Positions 8,938 to 16,680 are shown, counted from the first letter of the stretch. The stretch is 64,000 bases of DNA from Alteriqipengyuania_B sp035481675 (GCF_035481675.1 NZ_JAYJJW010000001.1:1116001-1180000), one strand, 5' to 3'. Numbers and translations: made by a program. The notes: generated by a model not told the origin, from the sequence alone.

Positions 8938-9540
8938 TCAACTCACCGAGAGCGCCTTTTCGTCGACGGCGGTCCAGCTTTCGTCGGTCTCTAGGCGATA
9001 TAGAAAGATTCCCGAGACACCGGCCATGCTGCCCGCGTCCTCGCTCGCGTAGATGAGGCCCCGACCCGAATTCGCATCGAATGCGGGCATCGCAACCGAA
9101 ATCACGGTCGCCGACCACTTCTCCTCACGGGTTATCTCCGAGATTTGGCTTTGATCGGTGATTAGTCCGGTACGTGCCAGCCACAAGCCTACGTTCTCAC
9201 ATTCCTTCAAGGGATCAGTGTCCCGAAGCAAAACCGATTGGCGAATTAGCGGCAGGGTTTCGCTATCCGCATAGGATGGGGGCGTATTCGAAAATTCGAC
9301 CAACTCCTCTCGCGTCGGAATACCGAAGTTCGAGAATTGAACCGCGATTTCGCGATCCTCAAAGCCTGATACGCTTTGAATTTTGCCTACACGTCCAACG
9401 ATGTGTGCAAGGACCAGGGAACAAGAGGCATCACGGTCCATCGCCATGGCCTCAGGTTTGAGGCAGGCAGAAGCGAGCATGGTCGATGCTAGGCATAAAA
9501 TCCCGTTAAGTGTTCTGCCCATCACGGAGCGGTAGCGCAC
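8938..9540 (-). CDS. Hypothetical lipoprotein of atypical composition
   Basis: A 200-residue protein with a lipoprotein-type signal (MGRTLNGILCLASTMLASAC, lipobox LASAC). The rest is mixed alpha/beta without a family I recognise. The GTG at 9540 lies one base after the stop of the upstream TetR gene and follows AGGTGG-type purines; an ATG at 9522 is the alternative and has no Shine-Dalgarno. Base composition is clearly lower in GC than the neighbours, with many A/T third positions, so it may be a recent arrival. It could be co-transcribed with the TetR gene. Confidence 0.65.
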   Translation of the reverse strand: MRYRSVMGRTLNGILCLASTMLASACLKPEAMAMDRDASCSLVLAHIVGRVGKIQSVSGFEDREIAVQFSNFGIPTREELVEFSNTPPSYADSETLPLIRQSVLLRDTDPLKECENVGLWLARTGLITDQSQISEITREEKWSATVISVAMPAFDANSGRGLIYASEDAGSMAGVSGIFLYRLETDESWTAVDEKALSVS

Positions 9541-9541
9541 C

Positions 9542-10135
9542 CTAACCTACCACCTCGGCCGCCAGCGATTGTTCCAGCAGGCGCTGGGCGATGTCTCGGG
9601 CGCGGCTGTCGGGGAGCTTGAGCGATGCGGCCAGCGGGGCGCCCATCAGCGAGTTGCCGAGCGCCAGCAGCACCACCCCAAGCGTGGCGTCATGGGCAGG
9701 CGTGGGCTTGCCGTGTGTAGCCTCGTCGAGGTTCAATTCGTCGACCATGCGGTGGATGGTTTCGACGAAGGGCTCCATCGCGTCTTCTTGCCCCGTCGCC
9801 AGCATCCAGCTTACGAGCGCGCCGCCACCTTCCCGGTCGAACGCATCGAAGGCGATGTCGACCACCTCGCGCGGGGAGGCGATCCCGGCGCGCGCAGCGC
9901 GAACCGCTTCGGCCACCGAATCGCACACGGTCGCCGTCAGGTGCTCGGCCAGCGCCTTCTGCAGACCGGCAGCCGAACCGAAATGGTGGAGCAGGTTCGC
10001 ATGGGTCCGCCCGATCCGCGCGCCCACGGCCTTGAGCGTGACCGCCTGCGGCCCCGCCTCGATCAGGATCGCGCGCGCGCTTTCCAGTGCGGTCATGCGG
10101 AACTCTTCGGGGCTTAAACGCTTCCTTATTGACAT
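9542..10135 (-). CDS. TetR/AcrR-family transcriptional regulator
   Basis: A 197-residue one-component repressor. The N-terminal helix-turn-helix region covers about residues 10-55 (MTALESARAILIEAGPQAVTLKAVGARIGRTHANLLHHFGS), with the usual tryptophan-less variant of the recognition helix; the C-terminal ligand domain is alpha-helical. The ATG at 10135 gives MSIRKRLSPEEF; a longer in-frame start is possible. The start codon sits inside a palindrome that also covers the -35 of the divergent hydrolase gene, so it probably represses itself and that gene. The ligand is unknown; relatives often sense lipids or acyl compounds. Confidence 0.88.
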   Translation of the reverse strand: MSIRKRLSPEEFRMTALESARAILIEAGPQAVTLKAVGARIGRTHANLLHHFGSAAGLQKALAEHLTATVCDSVAEAVRAARAGIASPREVVDIAFDAFDREGGGALVSWMLATGQEDAMEPFVETIHRMVDELNLDEATHGKPTPAHDATLGVVLLALGNSLMGAPLAASLKLPDSRARDIAQRLLEQSLAAEVVG

Positions 10136-10147
10136 TGATGTAAGTAA
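10126..10147. promoter_or_regulatory. Probable TetR operator (imperfect palindrome)
   Basis: Half-sites TTATTGACAT and ATGTAAGTAA are inverted repeats with two mismatches, separated by TG. The site covers the TetR start codon and ends 40 bases before the divergent hydrolase start, the usual geometry of an autoregulated TetR pair. Binding is inferred. Confidence 0.5.
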
Positions 10148-10157
10148 GCCCCAATTT
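10129..10157 (+). promoter_or_regulatory. Candidate promoter of the metal-dependent hydrolase
   Basis: A consensus -35 hexamer TTGACA (10129-10134) lies within the TetR palindrome. The best-placed -10 (CAATTT at 10152, 17-base spacer) is weak. A bound repressor would mask the -35. Confidence 0.35.
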
Positions 10158-10187
10158 GCAATCACTAACAATCACGAGGCAACCGGC

Positions 10188-11123
10188 ATGAACGCCCCGA
10201 CTGCAATCCCGTTAGACCGCGCCGCCGCAACCGACAAGGACGCGGCCCGCACCGCTACAGGCACTGGCGCCCGCACCACCCCCACTCCCGCCGATCTCGA
10301 CATCGTGATCCGCGACGAGCGCTTCAATCGCGACAAGAAGGCGAGCCGCTGGTGGGCGGGCGAACCCTTCGGCACGGCTTGGCACAATGCCCTGTCCGCC
10401 ACTTTCCCACGCGGCGAGGCCTTCTTCATCGAATCGGTGAAGGCTCACCGCGACGGCGCCGATCCGCAGCTGGCGGAGGAAATCCGCGCCTTCATCCGGC
10501 AGGAAATCAACCACACGCGCGAACACGTCGCCTTCAACCGTCTGGCCGAGGACCACGGCTACGACATCCAGAAGATCGACCGGCGGGTGAAGGAACTGCT
10601 CGACCTGACTAAGGGTCGGCCGCAGATCATCAACCTCGCCGTGACCATGGCGCTGGAACACTACACCGCGATGATGGCGCACGAATTCCTCGCCAACCCG
10701 CAGCACTTCGCCGGTGCGGACGAGGAAGTCGCCGCGATGTGGCGCTGGCACGCAGTCGAGGAAATCGAGCACAAGGGCGTCGCCTACGACACCTATCTGC
10801 ACGCGACGAAGGACTGGCCGGCGTGGCGCAAGTACCGCCTGCGCGCGATCATGATGCTGATCATCACCAACCGCTTCATCGTGAACCGCTGGAAGGATGC
10901 CATCGAGCTCCTGGCGCAGGACGGCATCACCGGCTGGAAGGCGCGCTGGGGCCTGTTCAAGTACCTGACCGTGAAGCCCGGCGTGCTGCGGCGGATTTTC
11001 CCGGCATGGCTGGCCTATTTCAAGCCCGGCTTCCACCCGTGGGACCACGACGATCGCGAGCTGATCGGCAAGTACGACAGCGAGTTCGCCGACGCCAACC
11101 TGACCGCGGTCCCGGCGGAATAA
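10188..11123 (+). CDS. Predicted metal-dependent hydrolase (PF10118/COG3687 type)
   Basis: A 311-residue cytosolic protein. Three helical His/Glu clusters look like metal ligands: EINHTREHVAFNR near residue 110, ALEHYTAMMAHEF near residue 155 and WHAVEEIEHKGVAYD near residue 190. This carboxylate/histidine pattern is that of the uncharacterised COG3687 family, with a ferritin-like helical layout. The first 40 residues are Ala/Thr-rich and probably disordered. It is divergent from a TetR gene whose probable operator covers its promoter, so expression is likely inducible. The substrate is unknown. A bidirectional terminator follows. Confidence 0.85.
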   Translation: MNAPTAIPLDRAAATDKDAARTATGTGARTTPTPADLDIVIRDERFNRDKKASRWWAGEPFGTAWHNALSATFPRGEAFFIESVKAHRDGADPQLAEEIRAFIRQEINHTREHVAFNRLAEDHGYDIQKIDRRVKELLDLTKGRPQIINLAVTMALEHYTAMMAHEFLANPQHFAGADEEVAAMWRWHAVEEIEHKGVAYDTYLHATKDWPAWRKYRLRAIMMLIITNRFIVNRWKDAIELLAQDGITGWKARWGLFKYLTVKPGVLRRIFPAWLAYFKPGFHPWDHDDRELIGKYDSEFADANLTAVPAE

Positions 11124-11140
11124 ACGCGGTCCGGACATGA

Positions 11141-11175
11141 AAAAGGGCGGCTCCCGTAGCGGGGGCCGCCCTTTT
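11141..11175. terminator. Bidirectional Rho-independent terminator
   Basis: AAAAGGGCGGC pairs with GCCGCCCTTTT around an inner CCCG-TAG-CGGG stem, followed by TTTTCTTTT on the plus strand and a T5 tract on the minus strand. It separates the convergent hydrolase and GNAT genes. Confidence 0.85.
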
Positions 11176-11189
11176 CTTTTGCGCTTGGC

Positions 11190-11735
11190 TCAGGCCGCCT
11201 GGGGTTCGTCGCCGCTCGCCATCCCCGCCCCGAGCAGTCGCTCGTACTGGCGCACGAGCGATTCCTTGCCCCTCCCGCAGCTGAAGCGCGGCATGACGCG
11301 GCCCGTCGGCGTGAAGCCGTTCTTCTCCAGCACCCGGCCGGACGCCGGATTGTCGAGGAAGTGGCCCGCCGTCAGCCGGTCGAGCCCGAGCATGCGCGCG
11401 ACCTCGATCACGCCGGCCAGCGCTTCGGAGGCATAGCCGCGGCCCCAGTATTCGCGCGCGATCCAGTAACCGACCTCGACCTCGCCCGCGTCCTCGCCCA
11501 GCCCGGCACTGCCGATCAACCGCTCGCCCCGCGCCGTGGGCTCGGTGACGATGAAGCTCGGCAGGCTGGGATCCTGGCCGCGCGCGGCGAAGGCCTTCGC
11601 ATCCTTGGGGCGATAGGGCCAGGGTGCCTTGGCAAGATTTCGCACCACCGTCTCGTCGGCGATGCCGGCAAAGATCGCTTCCCAGTCGTCGGGGAAGACG
11701 GGCCGCAGGAACAGGCGCTGCGTACGGTGGAACAT
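11190..11735 (-). CDS. GNAT-family N-acetyltransferase (RimJ/RimL-like)
   Basis: A 181-residue acetyltransferase beginning MFHRTQRLFLRPVFPDDWEA. The acetyl-CoA loop is in YWGRGYASEALAGVIEVAR (R/Q-x-x-G-x-G/A variant), followed by the family's NPASGRVLEKNGF motif. These fit the Acetyltransf_3 group that modifies ribosomal proteins or small amines; the acceptor is not predictable. The ATG at 11735 is preceded by GGAG with nine-base spacing. A longer frame upstream (to 11831) is not family-like. The protein ends in a short Ala/Gly tail. Confidence 0.88.
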   Translation of the reverse strand: MFHRTQRLFLRPVFPDDWEAIFAGIADETVVRNLAKAPWPYRPKDAKAFAARGQDPSLPSFIVTEPTARGERLIGSAGLGEDAGEVEVGYWIAREYWGRGYASEALAGVIEVARMLGLDRLTAGHFLDNPASGRVLEKNGFTPTGRVMPRFSCGRGKESLVRQYERLLGAGMASGDEPQAA

Positions 11736-11845
11736 CGGTCTTACTCCTTTCGCCCCCGCAAGCCGCACGATCGTGCGCGAATTCTTGCTGGAGCCTGCAC
11801 ACGGCCGCCCGATGGCGGCAGATTGTTGCAAGGGAGCGACACATA

Positions 11846-11876
11846 GAAAAAGGGAGAGGGGTTGGCCCCGTCTCCC
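11846..11876 (-). terminator. Rho-independent terminator downstream of rplU-rpmA
   Basis: On the minus strand GGGAGA-c-GGGG and CCCC-TCTCCC form a strong stem around CCAA, followed by TTTTTC. It ends the rplU-rpmA transcript about 70 bases after rpmA. Confidence 0.8.
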
Positions 11877-11946
11877 TTGCAGATGCCGGTGTTCGAAAAC
11901 CCGGCGGGGCCATCCCGGTGGATGACCCCGTTATCGGATCATCCGG

Positions 11947-12216
11947 TTATTCGGCTGCTTCCGCCATGGCGTCCACGGACACGTAAGTGCGACCAAGTTT
12001 GCCCGAGTGGAATCGCACGCGGCCGTCCACGAGCGAGAAGATCGTGTGGTCGCGGCCGAGGCCGACGTTCTGGCCCGGGTACCACTTGGTCCCGCGCTGG
12101 CGCACGATGATGTTGCCGCCGACGACATTTTCGCCGCCGAACTTCTTCACGCCGAGGCGCTGACCCGCTGAGTCGCGGCCGTTACGCGAAGAGCCGCCTG
12201 CTTTTTTATGTGCCAT
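11947..12216 (-). CDS. rpmA: 50S ribosomal protein L27
   Basis: An 89-residue bL27. The N-terminus MAHKKAGGSSRNGRDSAGQRLG is the standard form that reaches toward the peptidyl-transferase centre; the body shows GGENVVGGNIIVRQRGTK and GRDHTIFSLVDGRV. It follows rplU with 26 bases between them, the near-universal rplU-rpmA order; obgE, often next, is not here. The run of adenines in the lysine codons and the preceding purine-rich bases give an ordinary start. Confidence 0.97.
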   Translation of the reverse strand: MAHKKAGGSSRNGRDSAGQRLGVKKFGGENVVGGNIIVRQRGTKWYPGQNVGLGRDHTIFSLVDGRVRFHSGKLGRTYVSVDAMAEAAE

Positions 12217-12242
12217 GTCTCGTTCCTACCGGATCGCTTGGA

Positions 12243-12764
12243 TTACTTCTTGGCAGCCGGCTTCTTGGCCGGTGCCTTCTTGGTTGCGGCTGCCTTCTTC
12301 GGTGCCGCAGCCTTCGCCTTGGGAGCTGCCTTCTTCTCGGCTGCATCCTTCTTCGGCGCTGCCTTCTTGGTGTCGGCCTTCTTGGCGTCAGCCTTGGGGG
12401 CGTCGTCCTTCTGGACCTTTTCCTTTTGGGCTTCTTCCTTCTTCGGCGCGGCCTTCTTCTTGCTGCCTTCGCCGACCGACGTGATGCGCAGCAGCGTCAT
12501 CTGCTGGCGGTGGCCCGCCTTGCGGCGATAGTTGTGACGGCGACGCTTCTTGAAAACGACGACCTTCTCGCTCTTCGCCTGGGCGATGATCTCGGCCGAG
12601 ACGGTCACCTTGGCGGCATCCGCCATGCTGTCGCCTTCGCCGGCCAGCAGGACGTCGCCCAGGGTGATCGTGTCACCGGCTTCGCCGCCGAGTTTCTCGA
12701 CCGCGATCTTGTCTCCTTCGGCGACGCGATACTGCTTGCCGCCCGTGCGCACTACTGCGAACAT
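12243..12764 (-). CDS. rplU: 50S ribosomal protein L21 with long Lys/Ala-rich tail
   Basis: Residues 1-100 are a normal bL21 (MFAVVRTGGKQYRVAEGDKI, then VVVFKKRRRHNYRRKAGHRQ and MTLLRITSV). After about residue 102 comes a low-complexity tail of roughly 70 residues made of Ala, Lys, Pro with some Asp/Glu (KKAAPKKE, ADAKKADTKKAAPKK, APAKKPAAKK), like histone H1 tails. Typical L21 is about 103 residues, so this is some 70 longer. Extensions of this kind are known in alphaproteobacterial L21; the tail is expected to be disordered and may contact rRNA or DNA. Confidence 0.96.
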   Translation of the reverse strand: MFAVVRTGGKQYRVAEGDKIAVEKLGGEAGDTITLGDVLLAGEGDSMADAAKVTVSAEIIAQAKSEKVVVFKKRRRHNYRRKAGHRQQMTLLRITSVGEGSKKKAAPKKEEAQKEKVQKDDAPKADAKKADTKKAAPKKDAAEKKAAPKAKAAAPKKAAATKKAPAKKPAAKK

Positions 12765-13015
12765 GGTTTTCAAATCCGTTTCTAATCGTGTCAGGTCGCC
12801 CCGCTCCGATCCGCTGCCCGAACGGGCAACATAGCGCAAGCGACACGCCGGCCACCCGCAAGGGAGGCCGGAAAGAAGGGAGCCGTTAGGCCAAGCCCCG
12901 TCTTCTGTCAACGCCGGGCGGGCGGTTTTTTGCCCGCTCCGCACCCCGCGCGCGCCTCTCATGGAGCGCCCGTCCCATATGGTGCGCCGCGCCAAACATG
13001 CTAGGGCTGCGGGCG

Positions 13016-13513
13016 ATGCGTATCGTCCTGCCCTTCGCCGCCGCCCTGCCCCTCGCCGCCTGCGCGGGGGCAAGCACCGATTACCCCAGCCTCGCCGTCC
13101 GCGATGCAGAGCTCAGGCGCACGGGCGACGTCGATTATTCGAACCCCGCCGCGCCCCTGCGCGCCCTGCCAGCCGACCAGCGCGCCTTGCTGGAAGACCG
13201 CCGCGCCGCCGCGCTGGCCGATGCGGCGGCATTTCGCGAATCACTCGGCCGGGCGCAGCGGGCCGTCGCGGCAGCCTCCGGCGCATCGGTCACGTCAGAC
13301 GCCTGGGCCGCCGCGCAAGTGGCCGTGGCCGACCTGTCGAGCCAGCGCAGCGCCATGGCCGGGCCGCTCGCCGACATCGAACTGCTGTATGTCGAGACCT
13401 ACGATATCGGCGTCGATGCGAGCGATGTGGAGCGCGCGCGCAACGAGCTGGCCGCGCTGCAAGACGAACAGGATGCCGCCATCGCCGCGCTGCGCAGCCG
13501 ATTGCGGCGCTAG
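13016..13513 (+). CDS. Putative lipoprotein, coiled-coil rich
   Basis: A 165-residue protein beginning MRIVLPFAAALPLAACAGAS, a clear lipoprotein signal (lipobox LAAC). The mature part is nearly all Ala, Arg, Asp, Glu and Leu and should form long helices; the last 40 residues (VERARNELAALQDEQDAAIAALRSRLRR) look like a coiled coil. This suggests a periplasmic spacer or tether, but no family is recognised. An ATG at 12998 in frame would add MLGLRA. The 3' end overlaps moaE by four bases, tail to tail. Confidence 0.75.
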   Translation: MRIVLPFAAALPLAACAGASTDYPSLAVRDAELRRTGDVDYSNPAAPLRALPADQRALLEDRRAAALADAAAFRESLGRAQRAVAAASGASVTSDAWAAAQVAVADLSSQRSAMAGPLADIELLYVETYDIGVDASDVERARNELAALQDEQDAAIAALRSRLRR

Positions 13514-13956
13514 ACCCGCCACCGCTCCAGCGCGGCGTAGTCGTCCGGGCGGGGTTCGATCCAGTGCCAGCCGTCGGCGCGGTGCTCGCGCTTCCAGAAC
13601 CACGCGGCGCTTTTCATGTGGTCCATCAGGAAATCGACCGTGTCGAAAGCGGCGCGGCGATGATCGGCGGCCGCCGCGACCACCACGATTGCGGTGCCCG
13701 GCGTCATCACGCCGACGCGGTGCCACGCGAGAAGGCCGAGCGGCGCGAAGCAGGCCTCTGCCTCTTCCGCCAAGGTTTCCATCTCCGGCAAGGTGAGGGG
13801 TTCGTAGTGGGTGAGTTCCAGCGCTTTGACACTGTCGCCCTGCCGGACACGCCCCACGAAACTGGCGAGGCCACCCGCATCCGGGAACGCCTTGGCCAGA
13901 CCGGCGATGGCGGAGGCCGGCGAGAAGCCGCTGGCGGTCACGCGCACGTCGCGCAT
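13510..13956 (-). CDS. moaE: Molybdopterin synthase catalytic subunit MoaE
   Basis: A 148-residue large subunit of molybdopterin synthase, which transfers sulfur from the MoaD thiocarboxylate to precursor Z (cPMP). Family motifs FVGRVRQGDSVKALELTHYEPL, HRVGVMTPGTAIVVVAAAADHR and the active lysines in DFLMDHMKSAAWFWKRE are present. It follows moaD with two bases between stop and start, the last gene of the minus-strand operon. Confidence 0.95.
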   Translation of the reverse strand: MRDVRVTASGFSPASAIAGLAKAFPDAGGLASFVGRVRQGDSVKALELTHYEPLTLPEMETLAEEAEACFAPLGLLAWHRVGVMTPGTAIVVVAAAADHRRAAFDTVDFLMDHMKSAAWFWKREHRADGWHWIEPRPDDYAALERWRV

Positions 13957-13958
13957 GG

Positions 13959-14201
13959 TCAGCCGCCGCTGACAGGCGGCAGCAGCGCCACTTCGTCACC
14001 GTCCTGCGCTAGAAGTGCGGTCTTGTCGGCGAGGACCCTGCCCCGCGCAGCCACTTGGACGCGATCTTCCCGCAGTTGCTCCGCCGTCGAGGGCTCGACC
14101 TTGGCGAGCAGGGACTGCCAGTCTAGCGGCGCTTCGAAGTCGCGCGCGGCCGCGCCTTCCCAATCCTGCAACGGGCCGAGGAAGAGGACGCGGACCGCCA
14201 T
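13959..14201 (-). CDS. moaD: Molybdopterin synthase sulfur carrier subunit MoaD
   Basis: An 80-residue ubiquitin-like protein beginning MAVRVLFLGPLQDW and ending LLPPVSGG, the C-terminal Gly-Gly that is thiocarboxylated. The start shares its A with the last base of the moaA stop (TGATG), so translation is coupled. Partner of MoaE immediately downstream. Confidence 0.93.
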   Translation of the reverse strand: MAVRVLFLGPLQDWEGAAARDFEAPLDWQSLLAKVEPSTAEQLREDRVQVAARGRVLADKTALLAQDGDEVALLPPVSGG

Positions 14202-15199
14202 CAGCCGCCCGTCACCGACATCGTCCGCGCCTGCGCCGGGGCCTGCCCGCGCGCTGTGATCGCGAAATCGTGCCGTTCGGGCTTCGTGCGCATCGCCGTG
14301 TCGAGCGCCGCGTGGATGCGCGCGGGGTCCCCACTTCGCAATGCGGCGCGCAGGTCCACCCGGCCGGCATCGCCCAGGCAGGGATAGAGCTGCCCCGTGG
14401 CCGTCACGCGGATGCGGTTGCAACTGCCGCAGAAGTTTTCGCTCAGCGGCGTGATGAAGCCGATGCGTCCGCCTGTCGCGGCGCTGCGCATGTAGCGCGC
14501 CGGTCCGGCGGTCCGGTGGCCGATGGCGGAGAGGCCGAACTCCGCCTTCAGTTCCTCCCGCACCGCGGAGAGCGGCAGATACTGGTCGAAGCGGTCCTCG
14601 CCCGTTTCGCCCAGCGGCATGATTTCGATAAGCGCGAGGTCGAAGCCCTGCCCGTGGGCCCAGCGAACGATGTCGGGGAGGTCGTGCCGGTTGCCCGACT
14701 TCAGCGCGACCGAGTTGATGCGCAGCGAGAGCCCGGCGCGCCTGGCGGCCGCGATGCCATCCAGCACCTGCGACAGGTCCCCGCCGCGCGTCAGCCGGGC
14801 GAAACGATCGGCGTCGAGCGTGTCGAGCGAGACATTGACCCGCCGCACGCCCGCCGCCGCGAGTGCCCCTGCATGCTCTGACAGCATTGTGCCGTTGGTC
14901 GTCAGCATCAGCTCGTCGAGGCCGCTGCCGACGAGCGCCCCCAGCCGTTCGACCAGATCCATCGCTCCGCGCCGCACGAGCGGTTCGCCCCCGGTAAGCC
15001 GGATGCGGCGGATGCCGCGCGCGACGAAATGGGTCGCCAGCAATTCCAGCTCGTCGATGGAGAGCAGGTCCTTGCGCGGAAGGAATTCCATGCGTTCGGG
15101 CATGCAATATGTGCAGCGCAGGTTGCAGCGGTCGGTCAGCGACAGGCGCAGGTAGTTGATCCGCCGCGCAAATCCGTCGATCAAGCTGCCCTCGTTCAT
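14201..15199 (-). CDS. moaA: GTP 3',8-cyclase MoaA
   Basis: Radical-SAM enzyme that, before MoaC, starts molybdenum cofactor synthesis by rearranging GTP to 3',8-cH2GTP. The 332 residues show the SAM-cluster motif CNLRCTYC near residue 26, the GGEPLVRRG site, and the second cluster with CGSCNRIRVTATGQLYPC near residue 255. The protein ends GG, required for activity in the family. It is inside a tight minus-strand operon (five bases after the SDR-like gene, one-base overlap with moaD). moaC is not in the window. Confidence 0.96.
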   Translation of the reverse strand: MNEGSLIDGFARRINYLRLSLTDRCNLRCTYCMPERMEFLPRKDLLSIDELELLATHFVARGIRRIRLTGGEPLVRRGAMDLVERLGALVGSGLDELMLTTNGTMLSEHAGALAAAGVRRVNVSLDTLDADRFARLTRGGDLSQVLDGIAAARRAGLSLRINSVALKSGNRHDLPDIVRWAHGQGFDLALIEIMPLGETGEDRFDQYLPLSAVREELKAEFGLSAIGHRTAGPARYMRSAATGGRIGFITPLSENFCGSCNRIRVTATGQLYPCLGDAGRVDLRAALRSGDPARIHAALDTAMRTKPERHDFAITARGQAPAQARTMSVTGG

Positions 15200-15204
15200 G
15201 CGGC

Positions 15205-15543
15205 TCAGCCTAACGCAGCTTGCGGCCCGGCGCCATCCACAGCGAAATATTGCCCGGTGATGCCGGGCGCAGATGCGAGCCAGGCCGCGGCCCTTTCCAT
15301 GGTCGCATCGTTATTCCCGCTAATGGCATTGACCCTGCGCGGCGCGACCTTGCGGGCAAGCGCACCCATCGCAGCGCGCAAATATTGCTCGTGGGTTTTG
15401 GGCACAGCGGGCAATTGCACTGTCAAAATATCGAGCACGGACAGCCCGACTTCGATCAGCTTGAGGTGATTGCCGTAGAACAGGGCCGCCGCGTCGAGCG
15501 GATCATCCGGCATCTCTTCGATTACGTATCGTCCGGATTCCAC
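15205..15543 (-). CDS. Small Rossmann-fold (SDR C-terminal half) protein
   Basis: A 112-residue protein resembling only the C-terminal half of a short-chain dehydrogenase: QYLRAAMGALARKVAPRRVNAISG and AAAWLASAPGITGQYFAVDGAG match the SDR helix after the active site, the RVNAxxPG strand and the ITGQ..xVDGG end. The N-terminal nucleotide loop (TGxxxGxG) and the YxxxK catalytic pair are missing, so it is not an active dehydrogenase alone. The gene sits between folB and moaA with 5-7 base gaps, so it is maintained in a pterin operon; dihydropterin reductases of the FolM/Ptr1 type are SDRs, which may explain its origin. An oligomer or regulatory role is inference. Confidence 0.75.
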   Translation of the reverse strand: MESGRYVIEEMPDDPLDAAALFYGNHLKLIEVGLSVLDILTVQLPAVPKTHEQYLRAAMGALARKVAPRRVNAISGNNDATMERAAAWLASAPGITGQYFAVDGAGPQAALG

Positions 15544-15550
15544 GGTAAGA

Positions 15551-15934
15551 TCAGCGCCGCTCGCGGTGCAAGGTCATGCCGATCTTCTCGTCCGCCTCGC
15601 TGATCTTCGGCTTCACGATCTTGACCGTCACCGCCTCGATCCGTTCGTCCTGCGCCATCAGCGTGGTGCAGACGTGGTCGGCCACCGATTCGATCAGCTT
15701 GAAATGCACATCTTTCGGCAGCGCACTCGACGCCGCCTCGATCAGGTCCATGTAATTCTTGCTGTCGGTAAGCGGTGTGTCGGGCGTGTATGCCGGTTCG
15801 GGCCGCATCCGGACAGAGATCGTGAAGACCAGGGGCTGCGCCTCGCCCGTTTCTTCGGAATAGATCCCGGTGAGTACGTCGTGGGTGAAGTCCGCGACTT
15901 CAAGCACCAGTGTGTCTTTGCTGAATGCAGTCAT
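15551..15934 (-). CDS. folB: Dihydroneopterin aldolase FolB
   Basis: A 127-residue protein of the FolB/FolX tunnelling fold. The aldolase motif pattern of an acidic FxxGIYxEE is seen as VLTGIYSEETGEAQPL, followed by VADHVCTTLM and VTVKIVKPK. In the folate route it splits 7,8-dihydroneopterin into 6-hydroxymethyl-dihydropterin and glycolaldehyde, acting as an octamer. ATG at 15934 lies 11 bases after the tlyA stop, so the two are probably co-transcribed. No folP or folK is nearby. Confidence 0.88.
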   Translation of the reverse strand: MTAFSKDTLVLEVADFTHDVLTGIYSEETGEAQPLVFTISVRMRPEPAYTPDTPLTDSKNYMDLIEAASSALPKDVHFKLIESVADHVCTTLMAQDERIEAVTVKIVKPKISEADEKIGMTLHRERR

Positions 15935-15945
15935 CGAAACGGCCC

Positions 15946-16680
15946 CTAGCGCCTTTGCGCGGCGATGAGAAATTCCACATTGCCTTCCGGCCCGGTGATC
16001 GGGCTTTCGACGATGCCGTCGACCTGCCAGCCTGCGCTTTCCAGCCAGTGCCGCACTTCGCCGCACACGCGGTCGTGCAGCGCCGGATCGCGCACCACGC
16101 CGCCCTTGCCGACCTCATCGCGACCGACCTCGAATTGCGGCTTGATCAGGGCGACCAGCCGGCACGGCGTGGCCGCAAGCTCCAGCGGGCGCTCCAGCAC
16201 CTTGGCGAGGCCGATGAAGCTGGCATCGCACACCACCCAGTCGCACGGCCGGTCGATTTGTTCAGCGGTCAGGATCCGCGCGCTCGTCTGTTCCAGCACG
16301 GTCACGCGCGCGTCCTGCCGCAGTTTCCACGCGAGCTGGTTCGTGCCGCTGTCGACTGCGAAGACATGCGCCGCCCCGCCCTGCAAAAGAACGTCGGTGA
16401 ACCCGCCGGTCGAAGAGCCGATGTCCATCGCGACTGCGCCGCGCGGATCGAGGCCGAAATGGGCGATGGCGTGGGCGAGCTTGATGCCGCCGCGGCTGAC
16501 CCACGGATGGTCGCGCCCGCGCACTTCCAGCGGCGCGTCGACGGCAAGCTGCTGGCCGGGCTTGGCGATCTTCGTCTCGCCGGAAAAGACCAGCCCCGCC
16601 ATCACCAGCGCCTGCGCACGGGTGCGGCTTTCCACCAGCCCGCGCTCCACCAGCGCCTGATCCACCCTCTGCTTCGCCAT
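15946..16680 (-). CDS. tlyA: TlyA family rRNA ribose-2'-O-methyltransferase/hemolysin homologue
   Basis: A 244-residue protein: N-terminal S4 RNA-binding domain (residues 1-60, MAKQRVDQALVERGLVESRTRAQALV) and a FtsJ-type methyltransferase with the SAM loop AMDIGSSTGGFTDVLLQGGA, then VVCDASFIGL and ALIKPQFEVGRDE. TlyA methylates C1409 of 16S rRNA and C1920 of 23S rRNA and affects capreomycin/viomycin sensitivity in other bacteria. ATG at 16680 gives the standard start. First gene of the folB-moaA-moaD-moaE run. Confidence 0.93.
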   Translation of the reverse strand: MAKQRVDQALVERGLVESRTRAQALVMAGLVFSGETKIAKPGQQLAVDAPLEVRGRDHPWVSRGGIKLAHAIAHFGLDPRGAVAMDIGSSTGGFTDVLLQGGAAHVFAVDSGTNQLAWKLRQDARVTVLEQTSARILTAEQIDRPCDWVVCDASFIGLAKVLERPLELAATPCRLVALIKPQFEVGRDEVGKGGVVRDPALHDRVCGEVRHWLESAGWQVDGIVESPITGPEGNVEFLIAAQRR

